This document shows positions 7,733 through 15,532 of a DNA stretch of 35,310 nucleotides, one piece after another (within the stretch, counting starts at the first letter, position 1; every line of letters begins with the position of its first letter). Location of the stretch: positions 1 through 35,310 of the forward strand of contig DAOUMU010000057.1 of NCBI GenBank assembly GCA_034409055.1, in the 5' to 3' direction. Made by a program: the position numbers and the translations under genes. The DNA comes from DAOUMU01 sp034409055 (lineage in GTDB: Bacteria > Chloroflexota > Anaerolineae > 4572-78 > J111). The notes beneath the pieces are model-generated. The model was not told the DNA's origin. It saw nothing but the letters and a program-made list of their open reading frames with translations, and did not search any database.

Positions 7733-7775
7733 GGTAGACGGTAGACGGTTTGATATGTTCCGTCTGCTGTCTACC
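7733..7775. repeat. imperfect inverted repeat after the LarA-like gene
   Basis: GGTAGACGGTAGACGG (7733-7748) can pair with CCGTCTGCTGTCTACC (7760-7775). No T-run follows. It lies between the LarA-like stop and the IclR gene, so it may be a processing or attenuation hairpin, or a regulator binding site. Confidence 0.5.
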
Positions 7776-7802
7776 ACCCGCCAAAATTGTGGGAATTTTG
7801 TG

Positions 7803-8585
7803 ATGCCACGCCAAAGTAGAATGATCCAATCAGTAGATCGGGCCGTTATGATTCTGGAACAATTGGCTCACCGTGGTGGCTGTGCCTCTCTGGCAGACCT
7901 GGCCCGAGATCTGAACCTCAACCGGAGTACAGTGCACGGATTGCTGGCCACGTTGCGCCTGCGTGGGCTTATCTCTAAAGACGATCATGGACATTACGTT
8001 TTGGGCATCAAGCTGTTTGAATTGGGCAGTGTCGCTGTTTCTCGTCTGGATTTGCGGCTTGTGGCTGGCCCCATTTTAGAACGGTTGGTGGATGAATTTC
8101 AGGAAACCGTCCATTTGGTGGTTGGGGACGGCTTAGATGTGGTCTATATTGACAAGCGCGAATCCCCCCAATCCATGACGATTGTCTCCCAGGTAGGATA
8201 TCGTCTACCCGCTTACTGCACCGGTGTGGGCAAGGCAATGTTAGCCTTTAAATCCAGGGTGGAACTTGACACTCTTTTGAATGGAGTGGAGTTGCAATCC
8301 CGGACGAGAAATACGATAACGGATAAGGAAGTGCTGAAATCTCATCTGGAAAAAGTCCGGGAATGTGGTTACGCTCTGGATAACGAAGAGATCATTGAAG
8401 GCTTGCGTTGTGTCGCCGCGCCGATTCGGGATCACACCGGCCAGGTGGTAGCGGCTTTGTCGGTTTCTGGCCCTTCAGTTCGACTGAAAGATGAGAAGAT
8501 AAACCAGCTTATCTCGGCCGTCGTGAAAGCTGCGGCAGACATCTCTCACCAATTGGGATATTCGAGAGGAAATTCTGGTTATTGA
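7803..8585 (+). CDS. IclR-family transcriptional regulator
   Basis: A 260-residue regulator. The N-terminal winged helix-turn-helix (QSVDRAVMILEQLAHRGG, then SLADLARDLNLNRSTVHGLL and ISKDDHGHYVLG) is followed by the IclR effector domain (VVYIDKRESPQSM, GYRLPAYCTGVGKAMLAF, CGYALDNEEIIEGLRCVAAP). IclR regulators usually respond to small acids or aromatic intermediates and control adjacent catabolic genes. Here the gene sits between the LarA-like gene and the downstream operon, so it probably governs both. The start is uncertain: 7803 gives the family-typical length, while an in-frame ATG at 7755 would add 16 residues not expected for the family. A MITE begins 21 bases after its stop. Confidence 0.92.
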   Translation: MPRQSRMIQSVDRAVMILEQLAHRGGCASLADLARDLNLNRSTVHGLLATLRLRGLISKDDHGHYVLGIKLFELGSVAVSRLDLRLVAGPILERLVDEFQETVHLVVGDGLDVVYIDKRESPQSMTIVSQVGYRLPAYCTGVGKAMLAFKSRVELDTLLNGVELQSRTRNTITDKEVLKSHLEKVRECGYALDNEEIIEGLRCVAAPIRDHTGQVVAALSVSGPSVRLKDEKINQLISAVVKAAADISHQLGYSRGNSGY

Positions 8586-8606
8586 GGCAAAGGTTAATGA
8601 ATTATC

Positions 8607-8766
8607 GTAACTACCTACCATGTCATTCTGAACAAGCGCAGCGAGTGAAGAATCCCCAAGGTTTTGGTAAATACCCAAGGGGCACAGGGTAGACCTCTTT
8701 TGGGCCAAAGTTTCGGAGATTCCTCGTCGCTGAGCTCCTCGGAATGACATGAGGGTAGGTAGTTAC
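8607..8766. mobile_element. MITE family B (160 bp) with 8-bp target duplication
   Basis: Terminal inverted repeats GTAACTACCTACC (8607-8619) and GGTAGGTAGTTAC (8754-8766) are perfect over 13 bp. After a 2-base offset they continue into ATGTCATTC/GAATGACAT. Direct repeats GAATTATC at 8599-8606 and 8767-8774 flank the element. The interior contains the GTCATTCTGA...GAAGAATC type of palindrome found scattered in many environmental genomes. It has no coding capacity. It lies in the presumed promoter region of the downstream operon. Confidence 0.88.
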
Positions 8767-8806
8767 GAATTATCTTTATAGATACTTCTCGGAAAGGAGG
8801 TAGTCT

Positions 8807-9454
8807 ATGCGACGAATAAGCTTGTTAGCCGAATTGGTTGAAGAAAATTGTACCGGCTGTACCATCTGCGCCAAAGTCTGTCCAACCCTGGCCATTGAGA
8901 TGGTTCCTAATGAAAAACCGGGTGGCCCTAAAAAGCTTGCCTTTATTCATACCGATCACTGTGTCGGATGTAAAGCCTGTGAACAGCGTTGCCCCTTTAA
9001 CGCGTTGGTAATGGTCAATCAGCCAGAACCCTATACCGTTGGCGTTTCGACCGAGGATGTGGATCGGCAGCAGATTTTGGAATTGTGCCGGAAAGCTCAC
9101 CTCCATCCTGAACAAATCGTCTGCTTTTGCACGACCACTCGAGCTGAAGAGGTTGCCGCGGCGATTCTAAAAGAGATCGATACGCCCGAGAAACTGTCCT
9201 ACAATACAGGTATCCGAACCGGCTGCACGGTAGAATGTACACAACCCCTATTGCGTTTGCTTGAAGCAGCCGGTGTCCCCTTAACGCCAACATTTAAAGA
9301 GGGCTGGCAACTCTATGGCCGCACGATAACCGCTTGGGAGATACCGGAAGAGGTCAGAGCTAAATATGCCAGCCGGGGCTTCTATTTTGAGGATGATGTA
9401 CAACTGATGAATAGAATTGTGGGTGCTGTTGAGCCAGTAAAGGAGGGAGTGTGA
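8807..9454 (+). CDS. 2x[4Fe-4S] ferredoxin with BFD-like [2Fe-2S] domain
   Basis: A 215-residue electron-transfer protein. Cys15, 18, 21, 25 and Cys52, 55, 58, 62 form two classic CxxCxxCxxxCP ferredoxin clusters. A second domain has Cys106-x-Cys108, a 31-residue gap, then Cys140-x3-Cys144, the layout of bacterioferritin-associated-ferredoxin-like [2Fe-2S] domains. The start has AAAGGAGGT (8793-8801) at ideal spacing. It opens a tight gene run and overlaps the next gene's start, so it is probably the redox partner of one of the following proteins. Such subunits commonly serve dehydrogenases or reductases, which suggests that the pathway includes a ferredoxin-coupled oxidation or reduction. 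Confidence 0.85.
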   Translation: MRRISLLAELVEENCTGCTICAKVCPTLAIEMVPNEKPGGPKKLAFIHTDHCVGCKACEQRCPFNALVMVNQPEPYTVGVSTEDVDRQQILELCRKAHLHPEQIVCFCTTTRAEEVAAAILKEIDTPEKLSYNTGIRTGCTVECTQPLLRLLEAAGVPLTPTFKEGWQLYGRTITAWEIPEEVRAKYASRGFYFEDDVQLMNRIVGAVEPVKEGV

Positions 9455-10890
9455 TGCGTCCACCGATTAAGCCTATTCCTCCGCGTAAGTCTCAATACGG
9501 TATTGATCCCAGCCTGGTCCAAATGCGTGCTTCGGAGCTACCGAATATGACCTCGCTCAGTTTACCGGAGTTGCAGCCGGATCTGCCGCAGGTCATCTAT
9601 CCTGGCGACGAAGGCATTGCCGCAGTCCGCCGGACCACGACCGAGTCGCTGGCTAAGGTCGATATGAGCATGATTAAGCCCAAGGATACCGTCAATATTT
9701 TGGCCTCCCATCACGGCTTTACCCTATACGGGGGAGATGCTTACGCCGAAATGTTGCGGACGATCCGCGATGTGGTCGAGGAACGGACCGGCGCCAGCAA
9801 AATCAGACTGCGGGCCGGAGTAGGACTACGCTTTCGCGAGACCGAAGAGTACATTAAGCGGTTCAAGCTAGATGAGCACTTTAAAGGCAAAGCCGAAGGA
9901 GTGGCTCCCATTGACCGGGGTATTCCCATAGAAACTGAAATCGGCACGCTCTACGGTATTGCCCGGGTTTATGATGCCAAGTGGATCATTCACGCCCACA
10001 ATTCGGATGTGCGAGAGGTCCATTTCCATCGCCAAGTTGACCGGGCGGTGAAACCCTTTGGTATGTCTTACGCCCGTATCGAAACTCGTTCCACTTACCA
10101 TCAAAACCTGGGGCCACGGGCAGCCAACTTTGTAGCCCGCTCCATTTTCGACTCATCCTTCGTCCAATCCAAGTTTGCTTTCACCTGCTTCCAAGTTATG
10201 GCGCCGAATGGGGTAGTCCGCATTGATGCCGACAATGATCTCTATGCTGTCAATAATCGGCTGACGAGAGACGGTTGTCGCTTTTATGGTAAGATAATGA
10301 CCTTGCTGGGCGAGATCGACGAGTGTATTGCCATTCTCGACTTCCCGGCCCCGGTGCCCTATAACTTTGCGGCTGGGGTCATCTATGCCAATTTCTGCGG
10401 CGCTAATGTAGACATCTACGATCTTGACAATCCCTTGCCGCCGTACACCTGGTATACTGAGGCCTATTACGGCAAAGATGGTCAACCGCTGATAGAGGGT
10501 ATTCCTCCGATGAACCCGGCCATCAAGATGTGTATCCACAATTATGCCTGGACTGGATATCCCAGCGTCTTCTTTGCCGAGCAAGTACCGACGGTGGTGG
10601 TTGGCGAGGAGCAGGCCAACCTGATGCGGAATGATGCTCAGAACATCTATTACATGGACCATGCTATGACCGCTCCTGGCCTGAAAGCGGCCTTGCGCTT
10701 TGCCAAACGCACCACCGGTACCGACAACATCCTGGTCTTTGATGGTGCTCCTGGGGGGATGAATGTCAGCACCTCTCTGGCGGAACTGTTAAAGGAAAAA
10801 GCACCGCTGGTTTCCGAGCGAGTTGACCAGGAACTGCTTCCCTTGTGGCTGCAGCAGCGTGGCCTCCAAACTGAAACGGCTTTGAATTAG
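9454..10890 (+). CDS. uncharacterised 478-residue protein, possibly a second LarA-like protein
   Basis: I do not recognise this family with certainty. The ATG at 9454 overlaps the ferredoxin stop (TGATG) and is preceded by AAAGGAGGG; a GTG at 9451 is possible but less well placed. The order of segments resembles the LarA fold: a DTVNILASHHG strand where DDLTRPTP would be, then a helix and KIRLRAGVG, a RGIPIETEIGTLYGIARVYDAKWIIHAH segment split like GxPVxxNxAVxEAD, a C-terminal half with VPTVVVGEEQANLM, and a final DNILVFDGAPGGM. It contains many His residues (HAHN, VHFHRQ, TYHQN) but none in the standard LarA pattern. It is cytosolic, with no signal peptide. Position between the ferredoxin-like and NadC-like genes makes it a core enzyme of the cluster. 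Confidence 0.45.
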   Translation: MRPPIKPIPPRKSQYGIDPSLVQMRASELPNMTSLSLPELQPDLPQVIYPGDEGIAAVRRTTTESLAKVDMSMIKPKDTVNILASHHGFTLYGGDAYAEMLRTIRDVVEERTGASKIRLRAGVGLRFRETEEYIKRFKLDEHFKGKAEGVAPIDRGIPIETEIGTLYGIARVYDAKWIIHAHNSDVREVHFHRQVDRAVKPFGMSYARIETRSTYHQNLGPRAANFVARSIFDSSFVQSKFAFTCFQVMAPNGVVRIDADNDLYAVNNRLTRDGCRFYGKIMTLLGEIDECIAILDFPAPVPYNFAAGVIYANFCGANVDIYDLDNPLPPYTWYTEAYYGKDGQPLIEGIPPMNPAIKMCIHNYAWTGYPSVFFAEQVPTVVVGEEQANLMRNDAQNIYYMDHAMTAPGLKAALRFAKRTTGTDNILVFDGAPGGMNVSTSLAELLKEKAPLVSERVDQELLPLWLQQRGLQTETALN

Positions 10891-11005
10891 AGCACAGTTA
10901 AACGACGAAGAAAAGATAAGTTAGTGGTATACGTAGTCAATGCCATTTCAGTTGCAGGGACATTCGGCGAACGCCGGCTTATGGCAATACAGTGGGGCGT
11001 AGGCC

Positions 11006-11812
11006 TTGACACCACCGGCCACCGATATCCGTGACTTAATCTTTGCTGGGCTGGGCAACACCCGGTTTGCAGCTCATCTGACCGCCAACGCCAGGGGCGT
11101 GTTAGCCGGCACGGCCATGGCCGAGAGCACGGCTGAGGCAGTCGGTTTGAAATTGGACTGGGTCTGCCGTGAGGGTGATTGGCTCGAAGCTGGAACATTA
11201 GTGGCCGTGATTACTGGTCACGCCAGGTATATGGCGATAGGCGAAGAGCGGCTACTGGGCTGCTTGTGTAAGGCCTCTGGCATTGCCACCTCTGCCCGAC
11301 GAGCCATTGAACTGGCCTCCGGGCGGGCCCGGGTGGTCTCTGGGGCCTGGAAAAAGATGCCACCTGACCTTAAGTTTATGGTTCGGCATGCGGTTGCTGT
11401 TGGCGGAATGCCCCCGCGCATTCTGGATGTGCCTTTTGTCTACCTGGACAAAAATTATGTACGGATGCTGGGGGGAATTACCGCCACCCTGGCTGCGGTG
11501 CGAGACATCCCCGGTGTTAAGGTCATCCAGGTACGCGGTGAAGAGGCAGCCATAGCTGAAGAAACGACCCGGGCCTGCCAGGGTGGGGCCGGGGTGGTGA
11601 TGGTCGATACAGGTCATCGGCAAGATGTGATGGCAGCTTTAGAGGTTGCGGCGGCCTATCCAAATGTCAAGGTTTCCTTTGCGGGCGGTATCAAGCATGA
11701 AGATATTCCGACGCTGGTCGACCTGGGGATACATATTTTGGATATTGGGACCGTGATCATGGATGCGCCCCTACTGGATATGAAACTCGACGTGATTGGC
11801 GTTGCGGAGTAA
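11006..11812 (+). CDS. NadC-like (QPRTase-fold) protein with altered active site
   Basis: A 268-residue homologue of quinolinate phosphoribosyltransferase, as shown by the N-terminal GVLAGTAMAESTAEAVGL barrel-sandwich segment, EERLLGCLCKASGIATSAR, and the alpha/beta-barrel end SFAGGIKHEDIPTLVDLGIH. Key quinolinate- and PRPP-handling positions differ: TRKTTPGLR reads AWKKMPPDLK (near 114-123), HRxGLxD reads PRILDVP (137-143), and IKDNH reads LDKNY (147-151). The substrate is therefore probably not quinolinate. The start is TTG at 11006 because an in-frame TAG stands at 11000-11002; no strong ribosome binding site is visible. The gene is followed after 3 bases by the MoCF-domain gene, so they are co-expressed. 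Confidence 0.75.
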   Translation: MTPPATDIRDLIFAGLGNTRFAAHLTANARGVLAGTAMAESTAEAVGLKLDWVCREGDWLEAGTLVAVITGHARYMAIGEERLLGCLCKASGIATSARRAIELASGRARVVSGAWKKMPPDLKFMVRHAVAVGGMPPRILDVPFVYLDKNYVRMLGGITATLAAVRDIPGVKVIQVRGEEAAIAEETTRACQGGAGVVMVDTGHRQDVMAALEVAAAYPNVKVSFAGGIKHEDIPTLVDLGIHILDIGTVIMDAPLLDMKLDVIGVAE

Positions 11813-11815
11813 CGT

Positions 11816-12745
11816 ATGGAATACAATTTATTGGAAAAAACCGAGTTATGGGTGACCGGCCTCAGGCTGAATGAAGTTAATCTGACCGCTATGGCCTCTG
11901 TCACGGCAGAGGTGCTGGAACTGGCTCCATCTGAAGTCAAGGTTGTAGACGTACACGACAATCTGGTTACCCTGGACATTCTACGGCGCACCGTAAAAGC
12001 CGAAAATATTGCCGGTAAAGAGGAGACCTTGTTAAAGCAATTAGCTACGCTGCCCGGGATAGAGGTCACCCCCGATGCGGCCATTCACTCCGATGGTGTG
12101 CTGGGAATGATTGCGATGGACCCGGCCGAAGTACCCGCCATCCTGGATCGAACTCGCAATATGACCAATTCTATTCGTTCGGCCGTCTTCCGCCGGGCTA
12201 TTGTCTACTCAACCGGTTTTGAGGTGCGTCGCGGTTTGATAGAAGATACCAATGGGCCCTACATCAAGGCTACGCTGGAAGGGCGCGGTTTTAAAGTGAC
12301 CGTTGGCCCTATCTTGGAAGATAACAAAAACGCCATTGCCTTTGCCTTCAATGATGCGGTCAATCGAGGCTATGGCCTGGCTATCACCACTGGCGGTGTA
12401 GGAGCCGAAAGTAAAGATCGTAGTGTAGAGGGGCTGCTCGAGGTGGACCGCCAGGCAGCTTCGGCATGGCTGGTCAAGTATCAAAAAGGGCAGGGGCGAC
12501 ACGAAAAAGAGGGCGTCCGCGTTGCTGTGGGACAGTTGGGGCTGACCACAATGGTTACGTTGCCTGGCCCTCACGACGAAGTTCGGACCGCGATGCCAAT
12601 TATTTGCAAATATCTGGAGCAGGGTGCGGTTGATAAGCACATCTTAGCCCAAGAAATTGCCTCTGCGCTGCGCAACATTTTGGCTGAGAAAATGAAACAT
12701 TGGAATCATTCGGCTTCACCTCCTCACCATAAAAATTATCCATAG
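11816..12745 (+). CDS. MoCF (molybdopterin-binding/CinA-N-like) domain protein
   Basis: A 309-residue protein. The first 125 residues form an unassigned alpha/beta region. The rest is a MoCF_biosynth domain of the MogA/MoeA/CinA type: STGFEVRRGLIEDTNGPYI (like the GxELxxGxxxDTN motif), a TVGPILEDN segment, the nucleotide loop TTGGVGAESKDRSVEGL and LPGPHDE. In known proteins this fold binds molybdopterin or, in CinA, ADP-ribose-type nucleotides. Three bases separate it from the NadC-like gene. The pairing suggests a job in making or handling a nucleotide cofactor for the cluster, but this is inference. Confidence 0.75.
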   Translation: MEYNLLEKTELWVTGLRLNEVNLTAMASVTAEVLELAPSEVKVVDVHDNLVTLDILRRTVKAENIAGKEETLLKQLATLPGIEVTPDAAIHSDGVLGMIAMDPAEVPAILDRTRNMTNSIRSAVFRRAIVYSTGFEVRRGLIEDTNGPYIKATLEGRGFKVTVGPILEDNKNAIAFAFNDAVNRGYGLAITTGGVGAESKDRSVEGLLEVDRQAASAWLVKYQKGQGRHEKEGVRVAVGQLGLTTMVTLPGPHDEVRTAMPIICKYLEQGAVDKHILAQEIASALRNILAEKMKHWNHSASPPHHKNYP

Positions 12746-12761
12746 AAAGGAAAACATTCCT

Positions 12762-13547
12762 ATGGGAAGCTCTATCAACATAGACAATCTTGTCGATGAA
12801 CTTTTTCAAGCCCAGCAGGAGCGCTTTCCTGTAGACCCACTCACCGACCGCTTCCCAGATATCACCATTGAACAGGCGTATCAAGTTCAATTAGGTGTTG
12901 TCCGTAAACGGTTGGCAGAGGGGCGACGATTAATAGGCAAAAAGATTGGGCTGACCAGCAAGGCAATGCAAGACCTACTGGGCGTATCTGAGCCAGATTA
13001 CGGCCATCTATTTGAAGATATGGTGGTCTTAAATGGAGAACCTGTGCCCACAGATAAGCTTCTGAAACCCCGCTGCGAGGGTGAGATTGCCTTTTTGCTG
13101 GGGAAAAATCTATCCGGGCCCGGCGTAAATGTGGCCGATGTATTGCGGGCCACCGAGGCCGTAATGCCGGCCCTGGAAATTGTCGACAGCCGGGTGCGGG
13201 ACTGGAAAATAAAAATTCAAGATACCATTGCTGATAACGGGTCAAGTGCGATGGTGGTCTTGGGCGAGATGCTAACGCCGGTTGAAGCCCTGGATCTGCG
13301 CTTGGTAGGCATGGTCCTGCAGAAGAACGGACAGGTGGTCGATACCGGCGCTGGCGCGGCAGTGCTTGGGCATCCGGCGTCATCGGTGGCCTGGCTGGCA
13401 AACAAACTGGCTGAATTCGACATCACCCTTAAAGCCGGAGAGATTATTCTCCCAGGTTCTCTGGCCACTGCTCCGTTTGCAGCATCGGGAGACCATTTCC
13501 GGGCTGACTTTGATCGCCTGGGCAGTGTTTCGGCATACTTCGCCTAA
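12762..13547 (+). CDS. 2-keto-4-pentenoate (2-hydroxypenta-2,4-dienoate) hydratase
   Basis: A 261-residue member of the MhpD/DmpE/XylJ family, which adds water to 2-hydroxypenta-2,4-dienoate to give 4-hydroxy-2-oxopentanoate. The metal-binding residues sit at the same numbers as in MhpD: Glu106 and Glu108 in CEGEIAFLLG and Glu139 in PALEIVDSRVRDWKIKIQDT. The length is normal. A ribosome binding site (AAAGG) precedes the ATG. It is 16 bases after the MoCF gene and 14 before the dehydrogenase, in the classic hydratase-dehydrogenase-aldolase order. The related 4-oxalocrotonate decarboxylases share the fold, so a decarboxylase activity cannot be excluded. Confidence 0.88.
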   Translation: MGSSINIDNLVDELFQAQQERFPVDPLTDRFPDITIEQAYQVQLGVVRKRLAEGRRLIGKKIGLTSKAMQDLLGVSEPDYGHLFEDMVVLNGEPVPTDKLLKPRCEGEIAFLLGKNLSGPGVNVADVLRATEAVMPALEIVDSRVRDWKIKIQDTIADNGSSAMVVLGEMLTPVEALDLRLVGMVLQKNGQVVDTGAGAAVLGHPASSVAWLANKLAEFDITLKAGEIILPGSLATAPFAASGDHFRADFDRLGSVSAYFA

Positions 13548-13561
13548 GAAAGGTTCTCAGT

Positions 13562-14455
13562 ATGAATAATCGACTCAAAGTTGCCATTCTTGGCCCCGGC
13601 AACATTGGCAGTGACCTGATGTACAAAGTACTCCGCAGCGAGAAGCTGGAATTATGCATAATGGCCGGGATTATCCCAGAATCGGAAGGTTTGACCCGAG
13701 CCGCTGCCCTGGAGATTGCAACCACAGCCGAAGGGATTGGGCCGATTCTAGAGCGCGATGACATTCAGGTGGTGTTTGATGCGACCGGCGCTAAACCCCA
13801 CTTGCAGCACGCCCCGAGGCTCAAAGAGGCTGGTAAGATCGCCATTGATCTCACCCCGGCCGCGGTTGGCCCTTACGTGGTGCCGGCCGTCAATATGGGC
13901 GAGCATTTTGATAGCCCCAACATCAATCTGGTGACCTGTGGTGGCCAGGCTACCATCCCCATCGTGGCGGCGGTGGGCCGGGTGGCCCCGGTAATTTATG
14001 GCGAAATCGTGGCCACGATTGCCTCCAAGAGCGCCGGTCCGGGCACGCGACAAAATATCGACGAGTTCACCAAGACTACCGCCCGTGGCGTAGAGATAGT
14101 TGGCGGCGCGAAAAAAGGAAAAGCGATCATTATTCTCAATCCGGCTGAACCACCGATTATGATGCGCAACACCATCTACTGCGAAGTTGAGGGTGAAGTC
14201 GATCAAGAAGCCATGCGTACCTCGGTCGAGGAGATGATTGCGGTTGTGCAGACTTACGTACCTGGCTACCGGCTGCGAGTACCACCGTTGGTCGAAGGTA
14301 ACCGGGTGACGACCATGATCGAGGTAGAAGGCGCGGGCGACTTTTTACCCAAATATTCCGGCAATCTGGACATCATTACTGCGGCAGCCACCGGTGTGGC
14401 GGAGAGGTTGGCTGATCACATTCTGGCGAAAGAGGAGGCAGTGGCCCATGTCTAA
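13562..14455 (+). CDS. acetaldehyde dehydrogenase (acylating)
   Basis: A 297-residue enzyme of the DmpF/MhpF/BphJ family, converting acetaldehyde, NAD+ and CoA to acetyl-CoA. The NAD-binding loop GPGNIGSDL (11-19), the catalytic cysteine Cys126 in NLVTCGGQATIP, and the conserved DATGAKPH and SKSAGPGTRQNIDEF segments are all present. The last 8 bases overlap the aldolase gene. In characterised systems the two proteins form a complex that channels acetaldehyde. Confidence 0.95.
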   Translation: MNNRLKVAILGPGNIGSDLMYKVLRSEKLELCIMAGIIPESEGLTRAAALEIATTAEGIGPILERDDIQVVFDATGAKPHLQHAPRLKEAGKIAIDLTPAAVGPYVVPAVNMGEHFDSPNINLVTCGGQATIPIVAAVGRVAPVIYGEIVATIASKSAGPGTRQNIDEFTKTTARGVEIVGGAKKGKAIIILNPAEPPIMMRNTIYCEVEGEVDQEAMRTSVEEMIAVVQTYVPGYRLRVPPLVEGNRVTTMIEVEGAGDFLPKYSGNLDIITAAATGVAERLADHILAKEEAVAHV

Positions 14456-15464
14456 GTTTATGCGTGTAGTTGATACGACTCTGCGAGATGGGATGCACAC
14501 CGTGGCCCACCAATTCACCCCGGAGCAGATGGCCACGATTGCTGGGGCAATGGACACGGCCGGGATCGACACCATTGAAGTGTCACACGGTGACGGTTTG
14601 GGTGGCTCCTCTTTGCAATACGGCCGGGCTGCCGCCTCAGATGAAGCCTATTTGCAGGCGGTGTCAGCCGTGCTAACCAAGAGTAAGCTAGCGGTGCTGC
14701 TGCTGCCGGGCATCGGCGTCAAAGAGGATCTGGATATGGCCGCCAGTAACGGCGCAACCGTGGCTCGCATAGCTACCCACGTGACTGAGGCCGACATCTC
14801 CGAACAGCATATCGGACTGGCCAAAAAACTCGGCATGGAAGTGATGTGTTTCCTAATGATGGCCCATATGGCCCCTATCGAGGTGATGCTCCACAACGCC
14901 AACTTGATGGAAAGCTACGGTGCGGATTACGTGTACGTGGTCGATTCGTCCGGCTACATGCTGCCCCCGGAGGTAAAAGAACGGGTGGCAGCTATGAAAG
15001 AAGCCCTCAACTGCAGAGTTGGTTTTCACGCTCACAATAATCTGGGGGTTGCAATCGGCAATTCGTTGACTGCTATCGAAATCGGCGCTGACGTGGTCGA
15101 TGGATCGTTGCGGTCGATGGGGGCTGGCGGCGGCAATGCCCCGACCGAAACCTTGATCGCCGTGCTCGACCGATTGGGCTTTGAGACGGGCGTCGATCTG
15201 TACAAAATCATGGACGCGGCTAAACTGGTCGACCCCTTCAAATCACAATCGAAAGAAGGTCCAGATGCCACGCTCATGCTGGGCTATGCCGGGGTCTACT
15301 CCAGTTTCTTGTTACACACGACTCGAGCCGCTGAAAAGTTTGAGGTGGACCCGAGAGATGTTCTAGTTGAGCTTGGGCGACGACGGATCGTTGGCGGCCA
15401 GGAAGATATGATTATCGATGTCGCTTACGAACTGGCCAAAGAAAAGAAGTCAATTGCTGCTTGA
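14448..15464 (+). CDS. 4-hydroxy-2-oxovalerate aldolase
   Basis: A 338-residue DmpG/MhpE/BphI-type class II aldolase cleaving 4-hydroxy-2-oxopentanoate to pyruvate and acetaldehyde. Metal and catalytic residues are present: Arg13-Asp14 (TLRDGMH), His21, and His194/His196 in GFHAHNNLG; the GSLRSMGAGGGNAPTE loop and the C-terminal communication domain follow. The start at 14448 has AGGAGG 11 bases upstream; a longer in-frame reading from 14394 lies inside the dehydrogenase gene and has no site. The overlap with the dehydrogenase supports co-translation of the channeling complex. Confidence 0.95.
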   Translation: MSKFMRVVDTTLRDGMHTVAHQFTPEQMATIAGAMDTAGIDTIEVSHGDGLGGSSLQYGRAAASDEAYLQAVSAVLTKSKLAVLLLPGIGVKEDLDMAASNGATVARIATHVTEADISEQHIGLAKKLGMEVMCFLMMAHMAPIEVMLHNANLMESYGADYVYVVDSSGYMLPPEVKERVAAMKEALNCRVGFHAHNNLGVAIGNSLTAIEIGADVVDGSLRSMGAGGGNAPTETLIAVLDRLGFETGVDLYKIMDAAKLVDPFKSQSKEGPDATLMLGYAGVYSSFLLHTTRAAEKFEVDPRDVLVELGRRRIVGGQEDMIIDVAYELAKEKKSIAA

Positions 15465-15532
15465 GAAAGAAAAAAGACCGGAGGAAATTTACAACGCCGT
15501 TCACGCCCATTTGTCCTTAGACTAAGCATAAT

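Noticed and set aside
7733..7775. Rho-independent terminator after the LarA-like gene
   Set aside because: The stem is plausible but no T-run follows, so it is listed only as an inverted repeat.
13748..14206. Minus-strand frames opposite the acetaldehyde dehydrogenase gene and the other catabolic genes
   Set aside because: They are antisense to well-conserved enzymes and show no domain of their own.
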